Shown here: one piece after another, positions 18,301 to 28,177 of the stretch
How the letters are laid out: the number at the start of each line of letters is the position of its first letter
Position numbering within the stretch: position 1 is the first letter of the stretch
Assembly: GCA_965178655.1 (NCBI GenBank)
Contig: OZ238266.1
Coordinates: 1,488,001-1,552,000, forward strand
DNA length: 64,000 nt
Source of the DNA: GCA-2733415 sp965178655
GTDB lineage: Bacteria; Bacteroidota; Bacteroidia; Flavobacteriales; Flavobacteriaceae
Reading direction: 5' to 3'
Made by a program: the position numbers and the translations under genes
The notes under the pieces: generated by a model
What the model saw: only the letters and a program-made list of their open reading frames with translations
Database searches by the model: none
Told to the model about the DNA's origin: nothing

Positions 18301-18428
18301 TTGGTGATATTAATGATCACGATAGTGACATTCATAAATTAGCAAATGATAATAGAGCATATCACTTATTAGAACACGTTGGTACAAAACCAAATGTAGT
18401 GTATCAAACAAAAGTGAGAAACGCATAA
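15324..18428 (+). CDS. actB: ActB, Fe-S/molybdopterin-oxidoreductase-like subunit of alternative complex III
   Basis: 1034 residues. After an unusual 50-residue N-terminal extension comes a twin-arginine signal (R51-R52, RRDFLKYVGF) ending in a lipobox-like LAAC with C70, as in the TAT-variant-translocated family. The middle ~650 residues are molybdopterin-oxidoreductase-like, a domain that carries no Mo cofactor in known complexes. The C-terminal ferredoxin part holds four cysteine groups: CTGCGACVIAC, CQHCNHASCETVC, CVGTRYCANNC and CSMC...CSNAC, ligands for three [4Fe-4S] and one [3Fe-4S] clusters in the family. Periplasmic, bound to ActC. Neighbours fix the identity against nitrate or formate oxidoreductases. 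Confidence 0.95.
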   Translation: MASNKKYWKSVEELDTNSVVDSIQQNEFLEKIPTTEFLGDEDSLEESSTTRRDFLKYVGFSTAAASLAACEGPVIKSIPYVVQPEQIRPGVADYYATTIANGFDFASILVKTREGRPIKIEPNKLAGTNGGASARVQASVLSLYDNMRLKQPVANNEFVYWSDFDKAIVEKLTALSKEKKEIVLLTQTFASPSTTQLISEFKAKYGNVRHVVYDAISESAALDAFQDKYGERGFAAYNFEAADLIVSVGADFLGDWQGGGYEGGYAKGRVPKAGKMSRHVQFESNMSLTGANADTRVPLTPSQQKVAIAKLYGYLSGTAVAGSLPKHIEAMVKKTANEIKKAGSKAVVVTGIQTKEAQTVCLAINEMLSSKAYNTATPVKIRQGSDAAMQKLVADVTSGSVSAVIMAGVNPVYTLANGEAFGEALKNIDLTVSFTEREDETSAYVSYLGAAPHYLESWGDVVFKKGHYSLMQPTIKPLFDTRQFQDALLKWMGSTESYYTYIKNTWTAGFLGGSSWNKALHDGLLVNNAVTIDNQEGDVVATPSISVAAAVASLATSVSKGLELTLYAKTGLGDGQMANNPWLQEFPDPLTRTTWDNYLTMSQADADELGLSLEQSTFFTEARNDANGGLNGTYANVTVNGVTIKAPVMVQPGQAKGSVGMAFGYGRKAGLKPAMQTGVSAYKLYENASKVQNVTIEATEGKHEFACLQLHNTLMGRGDIVKDTTLEVFNTKDAAVWNAMPHVSKDHAMIPVDSPDADLWTAFDRSIGHHFNLSIDLNSCTGCGACVIACHAENNVPVVGKSEVRRSRDMHWLRIDRYYSSQESFIGDVDKKEAISGLASSLSEFGELENPSENPQVVFQPIMCQHCNHASCETVCPVAATSHGRQGQNQMAYNRCVGTRYCANNCAYKVRRFNWFLYAENDEFDYHMNDDLGRMVLNPDVVVRSRGVMEKCSMCIQMTQKTILDAKREGRAIKEGEFQTACSNACDTGAMTFGDINDHDSDIHKLANDNRAYHLLEHVGTKPNVVYQTKVRNA

Positions 18429-18510
18429 AAGAAAACTGATCGGTTTTCCGATTAAAGAGTACGCCCGTATTGGGCATAAAACGAATTAATAAGTAAAATA
18501 AATATAACCT

Positions 18511-19899
18511 ATGGGGTCTCATTACGAAGCACCGATTAGAAAACCATTAGTTACTGGTAACAAATCATACCATGATGTGTCAGTAGATGTCGCTAGGCCA
18601 GTAGAAGGTCGTGCAAACAAACAATGGTGGATTGTTTTTTCAATCGCATTAGCAGCATTCCTTTGGGGAGTTGGCTGTATGATTTACACAATTTCAACAG
18701 GTATTGGAACTTGGGGGTTAAACAAAACCGTAGGATGGTCTTGGGATATCACCAACTTTGTATGGTGGGTTGGTATCGGTCACGCCGGAACATTAATTTC
18801 CGCAGTACTATTATTATTCCGTCAAAAATGGAGAATGGGTATTAACCGTTCTGCAGAAGCAATGACTATTTTTGCCGTTGTACAAGCAGGATTGTTTCCA
18901 ATTATACACATGGGAAGACCATGGTTAGGATACTGGGTATTACCAATTCCAAACCAATTTGGATCATTATGGGTAAACTTTAATTCGCCATTACTTTGGG
19001 ATGTATTTGCAATATCTACATACCTATCAGTATCATTAGTGTTCTGGTGGACAGGTTTATTACCAGATTTTGCAATGTTACGTGATAGAGCAGTAAAGCC
19101 ATTTCAAAAGAAAATATACAGTCTTGTGAGTTTTGGTTGGTCAGGACGCGCAAAAGACTGGCAACGTTTTGAAGAAGTATCATTGGTATTAGCTGGTTTA
19201 GCAACACCATTAGTACTATCGGTACACACAATTGTATCGTTTGACTTTGCTACATCAATTATACCAGGATGGCATACAACAATTTTCCCACCGTATTTCG
19301 TTGCAGGAGCAGTATTCTCAGGATTCGCAATGGTAAACACCTTGTTAATCATTATGCGTAAAGTATGTAACTTTGAAGACTACATTACCATGCAACATAT
19401 AGAACTAATGAACTTAGTAATTATGATTACAGGTTCTATAGTTGGGGTTGCTTATATTACCGAGTTATTTATGGCATGGTATTCAGGAGTTGAATATGAA
19501 CAATATGCATTCTTGAACAGAGCAACAGGGCCATACGCTTGGGCATATTGGTCAATGATGACATGTAACGTGTTCTCACCTCAATTCATGTGGATTAAAA
19601 AGTTAAGAAGAAGTATCTTATTCTCTTTCATTATTTCTATTGTAGTAAATATTGGAATGTGGTTTGAGCGATTTGTAATTATAGTAACATCATTACACCG
19701 TGATTATTTACCATCATCATGGTCAATGTTCTCACCAACATTTGTAGATATAGGTATCTTTATTGGTACCATCGGATTCTTTTTCGTATTATTTTTATTA
19801 TACGCAAGAACCTTCCCTGTAATTGCACAGGCAGAAATTAAATCTATTTTGAAATCTTCAGGAGATAAATACAAAAAAAACACCGATAGTCATGAGTAG
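18511..19899 (+). CDS. actC: ActC, NrfD-like quinol-binding membrane subunit
   Basis: 462 residues with about ten membrane helices; polysulfide reductase NrfD family. In alternative complex III this subunit holds the quinol oxidation site near the ActB clusters. Seen: the N-terminal soluble stretch, then GIGHAGTLISAVLLLFRQKWR and FFVLFLLYARTFP as membrane segments. The 82 bp gap after actB contains short hairpins of unknown role. The end overlaps actD by 8 bp. Confidence 0.95.
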   Translation: MGSHYEAPIRKPLVTGNKSYHDVSVDVARPVEGRANKQWWIVFSIALAAFLWGVGCMIYTISTGIGTWGLNKTVGWSWDITNFVWWVGIGHAGTLISAVLLLFRQKWRMGINRSAEAMTIFAVVQAGLFPIIHMGRPWLGYWVLPIPNQFGSLWVNFNSPLLWDVFAISTYLSVSLVFWWTGLLPDFAMLRDRAVKPFQKKIYSLVSFGWSGRAKDWQRFEEVSLVLAGLATPLVLSVHTIVSFDFATSIIPGWHTTIFPPYFVAGAVFSGFAMVNTLLIIMRKVCNFEDYITMQHIELMNLVIMITGSIVGVAYITELFMAWYSGVEYEQYAFLNRATGPYAWAYWSMMTCNVFSPQFMWIKKLRRSILFSFIISIVVNIGMWFERFVIIVTSLHRDYLPSSWSMFSPTFVDIGIFIGTIGFFFVLFLLYARTFPVIAQAEIKSILKSSGDKYKKNTDSHE

Positions 19900-20419
19900 T
19901 AACAAAGTAGTTCACGCATTATATACGGATGATGATGTGTTATTAGACGCTGTAAAAACAGTTAAAGATGCACACTATCATATAGAAGAGGTATTTACAC
20001 CTTTTCCAGTTCACGGATTAGATAAGGCAATGGGGTTAGCGCCTACACGTTTAGCAATTACTGCATTTATATATGGAGTTATTGGTATTACAGTAGCTAC
20101 GCTAATGATGAATTTTATTATGATTCAAGATTGGCCACAAGACATAGGAGGAAAGCCAAATTTTAGTTATTTGGAAAACATGCCTTCATTTGTGCCAATT
20201 ATGTTTGAATTAACGGTATTCTTTGCAGCCCATTTAATGGTAATTACATTCTATATGAGAAGTAGATTATGGCCGTTTAAAGAAGCAGAAAACCCTGATG
20301 TTAGAACAACAGATGACCATTTTTTAATGGAAATTCCAGCAGGAAATGATGTGGAAGCACTACAGAACTTATTAAAAGAGACTGGTGCAGTAGAAGTTAA
20401 ACTAATTGAAAAGCATTAA
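19892..20419 (+). CDS. actD: ActD, DUF3341 membrane subunit of alternative complex III
   Basis: 175 residues with two membrane helices (about 50-72 and 104-124) and a C-terminal soluble tail, as in DUF3341 proteins. The start MSSNKVVHALYTDDDVLLDAVKT shows the usual small alpha/beta N-terminal domain. It is a structural subunit with no cofactor. Overlap with actC and a 2 bp gap to actE show co-translation. Confidence 0.93.
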   Translation: MSSNKVVHALYTDDDVLLDAVKTVKDAHYHIEEVFTPFPVHGLDKAMGLAPTRLAITAFIYGVIGITVATLMMNFIMIQDWPQDIGGKPNFSYLENMPSFVPIMFELTVFFAAHLMVITFYMRSRLWPFKEAENPDVRTTDDHFLMEIPAGNDVEALQNLLKETGAVEVKLIEKH

Positions 20420-20421
20420 TT

Positions 20422-20973
20422 ATGACAAAGCATTTAGTTAAAGTAGTAGCAGTAGTCGCAATATTAGCGAGCGTATCATGTAAAAAAGATGCCGCACCTA
20501 ATTATCAATTATTTCCAAACATGTACCAATCGGTAGGATATGAAACCTATAGCGAGTCGGAAGTGTTTAATAATGGAATAGAAGCGCAAACACCAGTAGA
20601 AGGAACAATTAAGCGCGGATGGATGCCTTACGGTATAGAAGATACTGTCGAAGGAAAAGCATTTGCAAAAGAGCACTTAAAAAGTCCGATTGAGGCAACT
20701 CAAGAAAATTTAGCAACCGGAAAAGAATTGTACGGAATTTACTGTGCAGTTTGTCACGGTAAAAGTGGTAAAGGAGATGGTAACCTTGTAAAACGTGAAA
20801 AATTCTTAGGAGTACCAAGTTACGCCGATAGAGACATTAACACGGGGAGTACATACCATACTATTTATTACGGATTAAATTCAATGGGGTCTCACGCAGG
20901 TCAATTAAATGAAAATGAGCGTTGGCAAGTAGCATTATATGTTACAAACCTTAAAACAGCCTTAACCAAATAA
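20422..20973 (+). CDS. actE: ActE, monoheme cytochrome c lipoprotein subunit
   Basis: 183 residues. A lipoprotein signal ends LASVSC with C20 as the acylated residue. One heme site, CAVCH at 108-112, is followed by GKSGKGDGNLV and a Met in NSMGSHAGQL as likely axial ligand. It is the electron exit of complex III at the periplasmic face and passes electrons to the oxidase or a soluble cytochrome c. Confidence 0.94.
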   Translation: MTKHLVKVVAVVAILASVSCKKDAAPNYQLFPNMYQSVGYETYSESEVFNNGIEAQTPVEGTIKRGWMPYGIEDTVEGKAFAKEHLKSPIEATQENLATGKELYGIYCAVCHGKSGKGDGNLVKREKFLGVPSYADRDINTGSTYHTIYYGLNSMGSHAGQLNENERWQVALYVTNLKTALTK

Positions 20974-20990
20974 GAAAATTACAATAAGAT

Positions 20991-22340
20991 ATGTACGATT
21001 TTTCTAAAAAATTAAAACTGTGGGCCATCGGATGTATGGTTGTAGGTGCTGTTGGAATTGTAGCAGGTTTTTTAACTGCTCCAAATACAGTACAAGATGT
21101 AGAACAAATTTTATCTCATCAAGACGATCATGGTTCAGGTCATGATACAACTGCACACGAAGTAGATACAGCAAGTCATACAAATGCAGTAGCACATAAT
21201 GACGAACACACAAAACACTTAGAGCATGTGTTACACCAATTGCAAAATAAACCATGGGCGGCACTATACGTAGCTTGTTTCTTTTTTATGATGATAGCGC
21301 TTGGAGTATTAGCATTTTATGCTATTAACCGTGCCTCTCAAGCAGGATGGTCGCCACTACTATTTAGAGTAATGGAAGGAATTACGTCTTACTTGCCAAT
21401 AGGATTAATTATATTATTAGCTATCCTTGCAGCATCTACAGTAGGTCACCTAAACCATATCTTTGCATGGACAAACCCTGACTTAGTAACAGAAGGACAT
21501 GAAAGTTTCGATAAACTTCTTTTTAATAAAAAAGGATGGTTAAACTCAGGTTCATTCATGTTAAGAGCAATAATCTATTCAGCTTGTTGGATTGCATACC
21601 AAATCATCTCTAAAAAATTATCAAGAGCACAAGATTTGGCTTCAGATGATTCTAACTTTAGAAAAAATTTCATCCTTTCAGCAATATTCTTAGTAGTATT
21701 TATTTACACAGAATCTATGATGTCATGGGATTGGTTAATGTCATTTGACCCACACTGGTTTAGTACATTGTTCGGATGGTACGTTTTTGCAGGAATGGCC
21801 GTAAGTGGTGTTACTGTAATTGCACTAGTAACAATTTTCTTAAAAGGAGGTGAAACAGATTACCTTCCAAAAGTAAACAATAGCCATATTCATGATTTAG
21901 CAAAATTCATGTTCGGATTTAGTGTATTCTGGACCTACCTATGGTTCTCTCAATTTATGCTAATCTGGTATGCAGATATCCCTGAAGAGGTAACATACTA
22001 CGTAACACGTATAGAAGATTATAACTTACCATTTTTCGGAATGATAGCATTAAACTTCTTGTTCCCATTACTAGTGTTGATTAATAGCGATTTTAAACGT
22101 GTAAACTGGTTTGTAGTACTAACAGGAATTGTTATTCTATTCGGACATTATGTAGACATCTATACTATCGTTATGCCAGGAACAGTTGGTACACAATGGT
22201 CAATCGGATTATCAGAAATAGCATCAATACTATTCTTTTTAGGATTGTTTATATATGTTGTATTTACAGCACTTACAAAAGCACCATTAGAACCAAAACG
22301 TAATCCGTTTATTCACGAAAGTGAAAATTTTCATTATTAA
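20991..22340 (+). CDS. actF: ActF, second quinol-domain-like membrane subunit of alternative complex III
   Basis: 449 residues, about ten membrane helices, NrfD-like and homologous to ActC. Between the first helix and the second there is a His/Asp-rich periplasmic stretch (residues ~42-85, many HD/DEH groups), which could bind metal ions or be disordered. ESMMSWDWLMSFDPHWFSTLFGWY is typical of the family. It pairs with ActC in the membrane and may have a proton pathway. Confidence 0.94.
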   Translation: MYDFSKKLKLWAIGCMVVGAVGIVAGFLTAPNTVQDVEQILSHQDDHGSGHDTTAHEVDTASHTNAVAHNDEHTKHLEHVLHQLQNKPWAALYVACFFFMMIALGVLAFYAINRASQAGWSPLLFRVMEGITSYLPIGLIILLAILAASTVGHLNHIFAWTNPDLVTEGHESFDKLLFNKKGWLNSGSFMLRAIIYSACWIAYQIISKKLSRAQDLASDDSNFRKNFILSAIFLVVFIYTESMMSWDWLMSFDPHWFSTLFGWYVFAGMAVSGVTVIALVTIFLKGGETDYLPKVNNSHIHDLAKFMFGFSVFWTYLWFSQFMLIWYADIPEEVTYYVTRIEDYNLPFFGMIALNFLFPLLVLINSDFKRVNWFVVLTGIVILFGHYVDIYTIVMPGTVGTQWSIGLSEIASILFFLGLFIYVVFTALTKAPLEPKRNPFIHESENFHY

Positions 22341-22368
22341 TATTAATTAAAACTATAAAGCAAAAGCA

Positions 22369-23433
22369 ATGACAGTTTTTTTATACATAGTAGTCGCACT
22401 TTTAATTGCAATATCATTATGGCAATTATCAAAAGTCTTAAAAATATACAAAGCCTCTAAAGTAGATGGATCGGTAGCTAATAACCAAGACAATAAAACA
22501 CAAGGAGGACTAATGTTAGCCTTTCTAATATTTTTATTTGTCTTTGTTGTATACGGTTTATACGCATGGGGAGATGTCTTATTAGGCATTCCTGCATCTG
22601 AGCACGGAACAACTTATGATTTGCTTATGGCAACATCATGGGCAATTATTTTCCCAGTATTCTTTTTAACACAATTTTTACTACACTATTTTGCCTTTAA
22701 ATATCAAGGTAAAGAAGGTAGAAAAGCATTGTATTATTCTGATAACATGAAGTTGGAATTTGTATGGACTATTATACCTGTAATAACTTTAACAGGATTA
22801 ATTCTGTTTGGATTATTTAGCTGGAACGATATCATGTCTTATGATTTTGAAGACGAGGAGCAACCAATTGTTGTAGAGTTATATGCACAGCAATTTAGTT
22901 GGACAGCCCGTTATGCAGGAGAAGATAATACATTAGGAGATGCTAACGTACGTTTGATAGATCTTGATGCTGTAAATGTATTAGGTTTAGATACGTCAGA
23001 TATCAACTATAAAGATGATGTTATCACAAAAGAAATTCACCTACCAGTAGGTAAAAGAGTGCATTTTAAAATACGCTCACAAGATGTATTGCACTCAGCT
23101 TACATGCCTCACTTTAGAGCACAAATGAATTGTGTGCCAGGTATGGTAACAGAATTCTCTTTTATACCAACAGTTACTACTGCTGATATGCGTAAAGACG
23201 AAGCAATGGCTGCAAAGGTAGAAAAGATTAACGCTATTAGAGCAGAACGTAGAAAAGCAGGTGAAGACTTAGATGAATATGAGTTTGATTACATATTAAT
23301 ATGTAATAAGATTTGTGGTAAATCTCACTACAACATGCAAATGAAAATTGTTATCGATACACCAGAAGATTATAGGTCTTGGATGTTGAAGCAACAACAA
23401 GCAAAAGATGTTATTCAAATAGCAACAAAATAA
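22369..23433 (+). CDS. coxB: Cytochrome c oxidase subunit II (CuA)
   Basis: 354 residues. Three hydrophobic segments in the N-terminal 170 residues, followed by a periplasmic cupredoxin domain. The CuA ligands are complete: His in VLHSAYMPHFR, then C-x3-C-x3-H-x2-M in CNKICGKSHYNM. It accepts electrons from cytochrome c or directly from complex III. It follows actF by 28 bp, so complex III and oxidase are made together, as in the ACIII-aa3 supercomplex of other flavobacteria. Confidence 0.95.
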   Translation: MTVFLYIVVALLIAISLWQLSKVLKIYKASKVDGSVANNQDNKTQGGLMLAFLIFLFVFVVYGLYAWGDVLLGIPASEHGTTYDLLMATSWAIIFPVFFLTQFLLHYFAFKYQGKEGRKALYYSDNMKLEFVWTIIPVITLTGLILFGLFSWNDIMSYDFEDEEQPIVVELYAQQFSWTARYAGEDNTLGDANVRLIDLDAVNVLGLDTSDINYKDDVITKEIHLPVGKRVHFKIRSQDVLHSAYMPHFRAQMNCVPGMVTEFSFIPTVTTADMRKDEAMAAKVEKINAIRAERRKAGEDLDEYEFDYILICNKICGKSHYNMQMKIVIDTPEDYRSWMLKQQQAKDVIQIATK

Positions 23434-23566
23434 ACCCCTCGATTTAAATCTGTAAGCGTTAGTCAGTCCAGACAATCACTATCAGATATCGAAAAATTAA
23501 CGCCTTTTTTGGCTGTCGCCCTGCGATTTAAAATAGATAAAGAACTATATAATTATACATAACACT

Positions 23567-25336
23567 ATGTCACACGACGATCACGGACACCACAAAGAAA
23601 CATTCATTACTAAATATATATTTAGTATTGACCATAAAATGATCTCTAAGCAGTATCTTATTACAGGTATTCTAATGGGAATCATTGGTATTGCAATGTC
23701 ATTACTATTTAGATTGCAATTGGCATGGCCAGAAGAACCATTTAAAATAATGGAAATTCTTTTAGGAGACAGAATGGCTCCAGGAGGAGTGCTAGATGCT
23801 GATGCATACTTAGCCCTAGTAACAATACATGGTACCATAATGGTGTTCTTTGTACTTACAGCCGGACTTAGTGGAACCTTTAGTAACTTGTTAATTCCAT
23901 TGCAAATAGGTGCAAGAGATATGGCTTCAGGATTCCTAAATATGGTGTCATACTGGTTGTTTTTCTTATCAAGTGTAATTATGGTTATTTCATTGTTCGT
24001 TGAAGCAGGACCAGCATCTGCAGGATGGACTATATACCCGCCATTATCTGTATTGCCACAAGCAATTCCAGGTTCAGGAATGGGAATGACACTTTGGTTA
24101 GTGTCTATGGCTATCTTTATAGCATCGTCATTATTAGGATCATTAAATTATATTGTTACTGTAATAAACTTACGTACAAAAGGAATGTCAATGACACGCC
24201 TTCCATTAACAATTTGGACGTTCTTTGTAACAGCAATTATCGGAGTAGTATCTTTCCCAGTTTTACTATCAGCAGCATTATTATTAATAATGGATAGAAG
24301 TTTTGGAACATCGTTCTACTTATCTGATATCTTTATCAATGGAGAAGTATTACATTACCAAGGAGGATCACCTGTATTATTTGAGCACCTTTTCTGGTTC
24401 TTAGGTCACCCAGAGGTATATATTGTATTACTACCAGCGTTAGGAATTACATCTGAAATTATAGCAACAAACTCACGTAAGCCAATTTTTGGATACCGTG
24501 CCATGATTGCTTCTATTATCGCAATTGCATTCTTATCATGTATCGTATGGGGTCACCATATGTTTGTATCTGGTATGAATCCATTCCTTGGTTCAGTCTT
24601 TACCTTTACAACACTATTAATTGCAATACCTTCAGCGGTAAAAGCATTTAACTATATTACAACACTATGGAAAGGTAACATACAGTTTAACCCTGCAATG
24701 TTATTTTCAATAGGACTAGTATCAACATTTGTATCTGGAGGATTAACAGGGATTATTTTAGGAGATAGTACACTAGATATTAATGTTCATGATACCATGT
24801 TTGTTGTAGCACACTTCCACTTAGTAATGGGGGTAACTGCAGTATATGGTTTCTTAGCAGGTGTATACCACTGGTTCCCTAAAATGTTTGGTAGAATGAT
24901 GAGTAAAAAATTAGGATACCTACATTTCTGGATTACAGCAGTTGGTGCCTATGGTGTGTTTTACCCAATGCACTTTACAGGATTAGCAGGATTACCACGT
25001 AGGTACTATAACAATACAAGCTTCCCTATATTCGATGACTTAGCAGATATTAATGTAATCATTACTGTATTTGCATTAATCGCAGGTTTAGGACAAATTA
25101 TATTCTTATACAACTTCTTTAATAGTATATTTAATGGAGAAAAAGCACCACAAAACCCATGGAGGTCTAACACATTAGAGTGGACTACACCAGTAGAGCA
25201 TATCCACGGAAACTGGCCAGGAGAAATTCCTGAAGTACACCGTTGGTCATATGACTATAGTAAGCCAGGACATGATGAGGATTTTGTACCACAGAATGTT
25301 CCTATGAAAGAAGGTGAAGAAGAGTTACATCACTAG
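23567..25336 (+). CDS. coxA: Cytochrome c oxidase subunit I (heme-copper, A-type)
   Basis: 589 residues, 12 membrane helices. Seen: GHPEVY with the Glu of the D-channel and the cross-linked Tyr, the CuB pair WGHHMF, and HDTMFVVAHFHLVMG with the heme a3 and heme a ligands in the normal His-x-His form. It reduces O2 to water and pumps protons. The gap before it (23434-23566) has no clear signal. Subunits III and IV are not nearby. A strong terminator follows. Confidence 0.97.
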   Translation: MSHDDHGHHKETFITKYIFSIDHKMISKQYLITGILMGIIGIAMSLLFRLQLAWPEEPFKIMEILLGDRMAPGGVLDADAYLALVTIHGTIMVFFVLTAGLSGTFSNLLIPLQIGARDMASGFLNMVSYWLFFLSSVIMVISLFVEAGPASAGWTIYPPLSVLPQAIPGSGMGMTLWLVSMAIFIASSLLGSLNYIVTVINLRTKGMSMTRLPLTIWTFFVTAIIGVVSFPVLLSAALLLIMDRSFGTSFYLSDIFINGEVLHYQGGSPVLFEHLFWFLGHPEVYIVLLPALGITSEIIATNSRKPIFGYRAMIASIIAIAFLSCIVWGHHMFVSGMNPFLGSVFTFTTLLIAIPSAVKAFNYITTLWKGNIQFNPAMLFSIGLVSTFVSGGLTGIILGDSTLDINVHDTMFVVAHFHLVMGVTAVYGFLAGVYHWFPKMFGRMMSKKLGYLHFWITAVGAYGVFYPMHFTGLAGLPRRYYNNTSFPIFDDLADINVIITVFALIAGLGQIIFLYNFFNSIFNGEKAPQNPWRSNTLEWTTPVEHIHGNWPGEIPEVHRWSYDYSKPGHDEDFVPQNVPMKEGEEELHH

Positions 25337-25352
25337 ACACATATAAATGTAT

Positions 25353-25390
25353 AAAAAGCGGCTTCATAGTAACTATGAAGCCGCTTTTTT
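25353..25390 (+). terminator. Terminator of the act-cox operon
   Basis: 13 bp arms GCGGCTTCATAGT / ACTATGAAGCCGC around a single A (effective loop is the middle TAGTAACTA), flanked by AAAAA and TTTTTT. It ends the 12 kb respiratory operon 17 bp after coxA. Confidence 0.93.
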
Positions 25391-25414
25391 ATGCTACCGT
25401 TTTACGTAGAAGTA

Positions 25415-25563
25415 TTCAGTTCTCAGTGTTCAGTGTTCAGTTCTCAGTGTTCATTGCTCCGCTTGTCTTTCTCGCGTATACGGGAATCCATTCTAGAGTG
25501 TTTTAGAGTTCCTGTTTTAGAATATGCTACAATCTAAAACTTCAGTTCTCAGTAAGTAGTAAA
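25415..25563. repeat. Dispersed 13 bp motif, three copies
   Basis: TTCAGTTCTCAGT occurs at 25415, 25436 (21 bp apart) and 25551. The surroundings are C/T-rich low-complexity DNA without an open reading frame of note. The part at ~25472-25488 (CTCGCGTATACGGGAATCC) resembles the degenerate interspersed palindromes seen between flavobacterial genes. Confidence 0.6.
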
Positions 25564-25670
25564 CAGTATCAATCTATCTTCTAGTGTCTTTTGTCTTTTT
25601 TCACATAGAGGCTGCTTCGTTCCGTTGCACGTCATTCGCAGAGACACTCTTATTGTTTTTTGTCTTTTAT

Positions 25671-25810
25671 CTAACATCTAACGTCTATCCTCTGGTATCT
25701 TTTATCTAACATCTAACGTCTATCCTCTGGTATCTTTTATCTAACATCTAACGTCTATCCTCTGGTATCTTTTATCTAACATCTAACGTCTATTCTCTAG
25801 TACCTTTTAT
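25671..25810. repeat. Tandem array, 4 copies of a 35 bp unit
   Basis: Units begin at 25671, 25706, 25741 and 25776 with CTAACATCTAACGTCTATCC. The first three are identical and the last has four changes. There are no spacers, no ORF and no symmetry. It lies in the 959 bp gene-free stretch (25391-26349) between the cox terminator and 16S. No function can be read. Confidence 0.9.
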
Positions 25811-25899
25811 CTATTTTCTTTTGTTTATTGTTTTTTTTATTTTCTAAAGTGTTCGTTTTCAGTGTTGTCGAAAAACTTTTAAATAAAGGCTTTAAAAAG

Positions 25900-25932
25900 T
25901 TTGTAATTGGATAAAAAAGGGTTGTATATTTG
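25900..25932 (+). promoter_or_regulatory. rRNA operon promoter P1
   Basis: TTTG at 25900-25903 and TATATTTG at 25925-25932 fit the Bacteroidota promoter (TTTG, ~19-21 bp, TAnnTTTG). It is followed by GCACCCCGC, a typical start region, about 420 bp before 16S. Confidence 0.65.
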
Positions 25933-26051
25933 CACCCCGCAAAACACTTGATTAAGGTTGTTTTGTATGTTCTAAGAAGTCTTGTTGTTATTGATATTTT
26001 TCTTTGTTTTTGTTACTTTATTTAAGGATAAAAAAATAAATTAAAAAAATG

Positions 26052-26082
26052 TTGTGGGATAACAATAATGAGTGTATGTTTG
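26052..26082 (+). promoter_or_regulatory. rRNA operon promoter P2
   Basis: TTG at 26052-26054, 20 bp, TATGTTTG at 26075-26082, then GCACCCGC as after P1. The shared GCACCC-CGC after both boxes supports two tandem rRNA promoters. Confidence 0.65.
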
Positions 26083-26280
26083 CACCCGCTTAACGGCTAA
26101 GCTGTTTTAGTGAAGTTCTTAAAAATAGAGTTATAGGAAAGTAAGTTAGTTCAAGTCTAACAACTCAACAAGAGTTAAAGAATTTATTTTTTTTAACGTC
26201 TGACCTTTTAGTTAAGGTTAAGTACATTGACATATTGATTGACAGCGCGTATTATATGATACATATAATACAATAATAAT

Positions 26281-26290
26281 TAAAGTAAAC
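26281..26290 (+). other. 16S precursor processing stem, 5' strand
   Basis: TAAAGTAAAC is exactly complementary to GTTTACTTTA at 27922-27931 after 16S. Such a stem would bring the two ends of pre-16S together for RNase III-like cleavage. Confidence 0.5.
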
Positions 26291-26349
26291 CATTTTGAGT
26301 ATTTCGATTTAGTAGTTGTGAGATTTTTAATAATATTTAAAATTTAACG

Positions 26350-27868
<1,519 letters not shown>

Positions 27869-27921
27869 CTAGAGAAAGAAAATTTCCAATTATAATAAAT
27901 AAATAGGAGCACAATAATTGT

Positions 27922-27931
27922 GTTTACTTTA
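27922..27931 (+). other. 16S precursor processing stem, 3' strand
   Basis: GTTTACTTTA, exact complement of 26281-26290, 53 bp past the 16S end. Confidence 0.5.
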
Positions 27932-27968
27932 GCTGTTAATTAATAAAAGAACATATACTATAAAATTG

Positions 27969-28042
27969 AGTCCCATAGCTCAGCTGGTTAGAGCGCTACA
28001 CTGATAATGTAGAGGTCGGCAGTTCGAGTCTGCCTGGGACTA
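27969..28042 (+). tRNA. tRNA-Ile (anticodon GAT)
   Basis: 74 nt. Acceptor AGTCCCA pairs with TGGGACT; anticodon arm CTACA-CTGATAA-TGTAG holds GAT; T arm GGCAG-TTCGAGT-CTGCC. No CCA is encoded (discriminator A followed by CAA). Usual 16S-23S spacer tRNA. Confidence 0.97.
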
Positions 28043-28052
28043 CAAAATTACG

Positions 28053-28177
28053 ATTTATGAGTTGTGAATTACGATTTGCGATTTATGATTTTAAACAATT
28101 ATATAGTATTTAGGAAATTTTAGAAGTTGAGGATTCATAATTCATAATTCTGAATTCACAATTCTGGATTCATAAAT
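28053..28177. repeat. Long imperfect inverted repeat in the spacer between the two tRNAs
   Basis: ATTTATGA (28053-28060) and TTGTGAATT (28062-28070) are complementary to TCATAAAT (28170-28177) and AATTCACAA (28153-28161). The outer arm abuts the first base of tRNA-Ala. The loop is AT-rich with repeated TTCATAATTC. The folded spacer could guide tRNA release. Confidence 0.55.

Noticed and set aside
15324..18428. Formate dehydrogenase or nitrate reductase
   Set aside because: The TAT-variant N-terminus, the C-terminal four-cluster ferredoxin and the act gene order show ActB of complex III.
25671..25810. CRISPR array
   Set aside because: The 35 bp units touch each other with no spacers, and no cas genes are near.
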